Positions 61,701 to 64,000 of a stretch of 64,000 nt of DNA are shown here, piece after piece (positions within the stretch are counted from its first letter, which is position 1; every line of letters starts with the position of its first letter). The notes beneath the pieces were generated by a model, which was given only the letters and a program-made list of their open reading frames with translations, was not told the DNA's origin and did no database searches. Both the position numbers and the translations under genes were made by a program. Origin of the DNA: Lysobacter sp. S4-A87 (lineage in GTDB: Bacteria > Pseudomonadota > Gammaproteobacteria > Xanthomonadales > Xanthomonadaceae); contig NZ_CP093341.1 in NCBI RefSeq assembly GCF_022637455.1, positions 2,604,001 to 2,668,000 of the forward strand. The letters are read 5' to 3'.

Positions 61701-62077
61701 GCGTCGATGCCGATCACCCGGCCGCCGGTGCGACGCCGCTGCTGCTGTTGCTGGGCGCACGCGCCGAGCCAGGCACCGGCGCCGACGAGGATGTGCTGAT
61801 TGCGGGCATGCAGCTGCTGATCGACCACGAGGCCGCGCTCGACGCCAAGGACCCGCGTGGCTTCGGCCCGCTGCACCTGGCGGCGCTGCACGGCCTGCTG
61901 CGCGTGGTCCAGTTCCTGATGCGCGCCGGTGCCGACCCGGACCTGCGCGATGCGCTCAACCGCACCCCGCGCGAGATCGCGGTGATGCGTGGCTTCATCG
62001 ACATTGCCGCGGAGTTCGCACCGCCGGCATCGGGCCAGAACATGTCGATGGCGCGGTTCCTGCGCGAGCCGCGCTAG
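58757..62077 (+). CDS. Large membrane-anchored ankyrin-repeat protein
   Basis: An 1106-residue protein. The N-terminal 215 residues hold about six hydrophobic segments (for example [20 protein letters not shown] and [20 protein letters not shown]), then an acidic stretch [17 protein letters not shown], then the ankyrin region to about residue 1080. Clear repeats include [79 protein letters not shown] and [19 protein letters not shown]. About 15-18 repeats are estimated; some are degenerate. It overlaps YcgL by 8 nt. Role unknown; repeats face the cytoplasm or periplasm depending on the even number of membrane segments. Confidence 0.88.
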   Translation: MPEHTPLRPSSSTQSMRLGGLLAGAVGLGLIAGTGGVVAVIAGVLAQPLAALAVRGWRDGALPTRNEALREAGVLALLWTAAVAVLAAVIAWPLSSLLQTGSISSVLGLSALVGVALLGLWRLWPLWLGMEREGGPLGEHWQSLGELELSAWRGLGVAAIVLALSAAVLLLAWPGLLVGAGARWTVAVLFALAAPVLHYLLQQVDPADPLPGFAYADDDEEEDEPVALVDGEPLAPALYAAARSGRVERALELIELGADVNAPPPADERDQRSLAVLAAVLPDLRLLRTLIAHGIDLNATHAGMNPLLAATRDSWHGRPDAVMTLLANGADPRRTDAEGNTPLHHAARSSDPGVAALLRDAAAELDPLNHDGLSPLGVACASGNWRLAKFLLERGARPEPAGGQPVLLAAAGGDEDDVAGVGLLLKHKARVDARDRRGRSALHEAAFAGHLDIAAALLAAGGDADARDLEGRSPFLEAARGGHLEMLERLLAQLPRAGAEAARALDTRGRNALVLACMADAPSPALVQRLLDLGVDAEQRDADGKRAIDRAAEAGRWSLVAALDRAYPLPSALSEDGEDDAPLPDRAPTVLLRDGLRDGRAGELGGLAQLLSASERGALLHDEESATSAQRVHWLLDQGADAEARNAAGDTPVQALMARGRDAVPSLRALLQRGASPAGAGGVARFLAACHGDDGDDASLELLALELIERGADPFARSPAGDPALALAVRLGWTRLVERLLAIGIDLNARDSHGMSALHLAAALGRDEMLKRLVAQGAAPDLLAADGQTPLGVALASGRRDLADWLDWRGWPLPRRPLQAQDVPAAAIMGDADAVRRLLDLGLPVDAIDAQGCTALLRAAGGGHRAVVDLLLARGADPKATANSGATPLSAAVSMRHAEIVDRLIAAGAPLEQRLPGELTVLMVACALGLTDLAARLLAAGADVQACDAQGRQALHCAAMFGFNARERSRLVALFDTLLLAGVDADHPAAGATPLLLLLGARAEPGTGADEDVLIAGMQLLIDHEAALDAKDPRGFGPLHLAALHGLLRVVQFLMRAGADPDLRDALNRTPREIAVMRGFIDIAAEFAPPASGQNMSMARFLREPR

Positions 62078-62082
62078 GCGCC

Positions 62083-63912
62083 TCACTCCTCGTCCAGCAC
62101 GTTCTCTTCGTTGCGCGTCGCATCGGCGATCTCGCCGAGCACGCCTTCGCCGAAGTCGGCGTTGAACAGTTCTTCCAGTTCGCGTCGCGCGTCCTGCGTT
62201 GATTGCAGCAGTGCGTCTTCGTCGTCGCGGATCAGGTACTGCGCACGCAGCAGGCGCTGGTCGTGCTCGCGGAAGCGTTCGGCGTGGTCGCGGGCAACGT
62301 CTTCGGGCAGGCCCAGCTCGACCAGCACCTTCTCGCCCATGCGCAGGCTGCTGTAGAACGTCTCGCGCAGCGCCCGCGCACCCAGGTCCATCAGTTCCCA
62401 GGCATGGCGGCGATCGCGCGCGCGGGCGAACACCGTCGCCTCCGGGTACAGGCGACGGATCGTGCGCACCGTGTGCAGGTTCTCCTCGACGCCGTCGATG
62501 GCGACCACGAACACCTTCACGTGGGCCGCGCCGGCCGACCGCAGCAGCTCGGCCTTGGCCGGATCGCCGTAGTACACCGGGTTGCCGAAGCGGCGCACGA
62601 AATCGACCTGGTCGGCGCTGTGCTCGATGCCGATGAACGGAATCTTCTGCGCGACCAGCAGTCGCGCGACGATCTGGCCGAAGCGGCCAAAGCCGGCGAT
62701 CAGCACCTGCGGGTGCCCATCGTCGGGGAGCGTGTCGAACTCGCGCTCCTTGCGACGTGCCGGATTGGCCGCGAGCAGTCGCGATATCGCGATCAGCAGC
62801 AGCGGCGTCAACGCCATCGACACACCGACCGCGGCAGCGAGCCGATCGCGCATCGGGTCGTCGATCAGGCCCGACTTCACGCCTTCGTTGAACAGCACGA
62901 ACGCGAACTCGCCACCCAGTGCCAGCACACCGCCCAGCTGCAGCGCAGCCCGTGGATCGAGCCCGCCCGGGCGGCGCCCGATCAGGTAGAGGATGGCGAA
63001 CTTCACCACCATCAGCACCACCACCAGCCCGGCGATCATCCACGGCTCGGACAACACCCGCTGCAGGTCGATGCTCATGCCGACGGCAATGAAGAACAGG
63101 CCCAGCAACAGGCCCTTGAACGGATCGATCTGCGCTTCGAGTTCGTGGCGGAATTCCGAATCGGCCAGCAGCACGCCGGCGATGAAGGCGCCCAGGCCGG
63201 CCGACAGTCCGGCGATCTGCATGATCCAGGCGCTGCCCAGTACCGTCAGCAGTGCCGCGCCGGTGAACACTTCCGGCATCTGCGCGCGGGCGACCACGCG
63301 GAAGACGTGCCGCAGTACCACGCGGCCGCCGATGACCAGTGCGACCACCGCGCCGACGGCCTTGAGCACATCGTCCCAGCCGAACTCGGCGGCGCCGGCG
63401 CGACCCAGCAACGGGATCGCCGCCAGCAACGGGATCGCGGCAAGGTCCTGGAACAGCAGCACGCCGAACGCCACGCGGCCGTGGTCGGTGGTCAGCTCCT
63501 TGCGCTCGGACAGCAGCTGCAGCCCGACCGCCGTCGACGACAGCGTCAGTCCCAGGCCGACCAGCAGCGATGCCTGCCAGCTCAGTCCGGCCACCATCGC
63601 CAGGCCGCCCAGGGCCAGTCCGCACAGCAGCACCTGCAGGCCGCCGACGACGAAGACCGGCTTGCGCATCACGCGCAACCGCGCCGCCGACAATTCCAGG
63701 CCGATCACGAACAGCAGCATCACCACGCCGATCTCGGCGGCGGTGAGCACCCGCTCGGCCTCGGTCACGACGCGCAGGCCGTAGGGGCCGAGCACCACGC
63801 CGGCGGCCAGGTATCCCAGTACCGCGCCCAGACCGAAGCGGCGGAATATCGGCACCGCGATCACGGCAGCCAACAGGAATACCAGAGCAAGTTCCAGACC
63901 ACCGCTGTGCAT
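62083..63912 (-). CDS. KefB/KefC-type monovalent cation:proton antiporter with RCK domain
   Basis: A 609-residue CPA2 antiporter, probably K+ efflux coupled to H+. About 12 membrane segments span residues 5-385, including MLLFVIGLELSAARLRVMRKP and LGAFIAGVLLADSEFRHELEAQ, both typical of KefB/C. A cytoplasmic RCK/TrkA-N NAD-binding domain begins near residue 408 with VLIAGFGRFGQIVARLL and FIGIEHSADQVDFVR. The C-terminal tail is acidic. ATG 63912 follows AGGAGG at a five-base spacing; a GTG two codons upstream would lie in the ribosome site. TATACT is at 63931-63936. Whether glutathione adducts gate it cannot be seen. Confidence 0.93.
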   Translation of the reverse strand: MHSGGLELALVFLLAAVIAVPIFRRFGLGAVLGYLAAGVVLGPYGLRVVTEAERVLTAAEIGVVMLLFVIGLELSAARLRVMRKPVFVVGGLQVLLCGLALGGLAMVAGLSWQASLLVGLGLTLSSTAVGLQLLSERKELTTDHGRVAFGVLLFQDLAAIPLLAAIPLLGRAGAAEFGWDDVLKAVGAVVALVIGGRVVLRHVFRVVARAQMPEVFTGAALLTVLGSAWIMQIAGLSAGLGAFIAGVLLADSEFRHELEAQIDPFKGLLLGLFFIAVGMSIDLQRVLSEPWMIAGLVVVLMVVKFAILYLIGRRPGGLDPRAALQLGGVLALGGEFAFVLFNEGVKSGLIDDPMRDRLAAAVGVSMALTPLLLIAISRLLAANPARRKEREFDTLPDDGHPQVLIAGFGRFGQIVARLLVAQKIPFIGIEHSADQVDFVRRFGNPVYYGDPAKAELLRSAGAAHVKVFVVAIDGVEENLHTVRTIRRLYPEATVFARARDRRHAWELMDLGARALRETFYSSLRMGEKVLVELGLPEDVARDHAERFREHDQRLLRAQYLIRDDEDALLQSTQDARRELEELFNADFGEGVLGEIADATRNEENVLDEE

Positions 63913-63930
63913 GAGCACCTCCTGCCTTCG

Positions 63931-63936
63931 AGTATA
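63931..63936 (-). promoter_or_regulatory. Candidate -10 box for the Kef-type antiporter
   Basis: TATACT on the minus strand, 18 nt before the ATG, leaving a short leader that still includes AGGAGG. Confidence 0.45.
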
Positions 63937-64000
63937 AGTGCCGACCCCCGCAGGCAGACCGTGATGCCTTCACGCCATTGCGCGCGGAAGGTGCCGTGGG

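Overview
The window is a high-GC gammaproteobacterial chromosome segment, almost certainly Xanthomonadaceae (Lysobacter/Luteimonas/Xanthomonas-like). The main pointers are a xanthomonadin-type aryl-polyene pigment locus with a XanB2-like chorismatase, a Mg-type HemB, a moxR/DUF58 operon in the order usual for xanthomonads, and dispersed REP-like palindromes. It holds about 57 genes. No tRNA, rRNA, CRISPR array, transposase or prophage is visible, and the content is mostly core chromosomal.

Layout. 1-1435: coniferyl-aldehyde-type dehydrogenase (cut by the window edge), divergent from a gamma-carbonic anhydrase. 2145-9584: a tightly packed operon RDD-RDD-SpoIIM-DUF4129-DUF4350-MoxR-DUF58, probably a membrane-associated MoxR chaperone system. 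9673-14295: a small membrane protein, an alpha/beta hydrolase, a YkgJ cysteine-cluster protein, aroE, a PD40 protein whose tail runs through a REP element, and hemB. 14357-19795: sulfate uptake on the minus strand (oprP/oprO-like porin, sbp, cysT, cysW, cysA).

20406-34014: the pigment locus. A chorismatase (xanB2) and a flavin halogenase point left. The acyl carrier protein, a membrane protein, a hotdog dehydratase, an LpxL-type acyltransferase, a LolA-like protein, an MMPL exporter, a second hotdog dehydratase and a ketoreductase point right. A ketosynthase, a chain-length factor and a family 2 glycosyltransferase converge on them from the other side, with a DUF218 protein beyond. Together they would release hydroxybenzoate from chorismate, extend and dehydrate it on the ACP to a polyene, halogenate it, attach it to a lipid and export it. 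No aryl:ACP ligase is in the window.

34137-40791: two secreted peptidases (DUF885 and S9B), a GST, a UPF0114 membrane protein and a secreted HExxH metallopeptidase. 40844-48450: uvrD, a MOSC protein, a 2OG-Fe(II) oxygenase preceded by a 32-residue coupled ORF with NDxLH repeats, a GNAT, a DUF2782 lipoprotein and polA. 48451-49016 is the only gene-free stretch over 300 bp; it contains a candidate small RNA with a Rho-independent terminator. 49017-58292: DUF421, hemF, a DUF3300-DUF2950 pair, another S9 peptidase and a bd-type oxidase (cydAB/cioAB). 58495-63912: YcgL, an 1106-residue membrane-anchored ankyrin protein and a KefB/C-type antiporter.

Two families of palindromic repeats are scattered between genes. 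At least six genes have a TAnnnT -10-like box only 6-8 nt before the start codon, which suggests leaderless transcripts.
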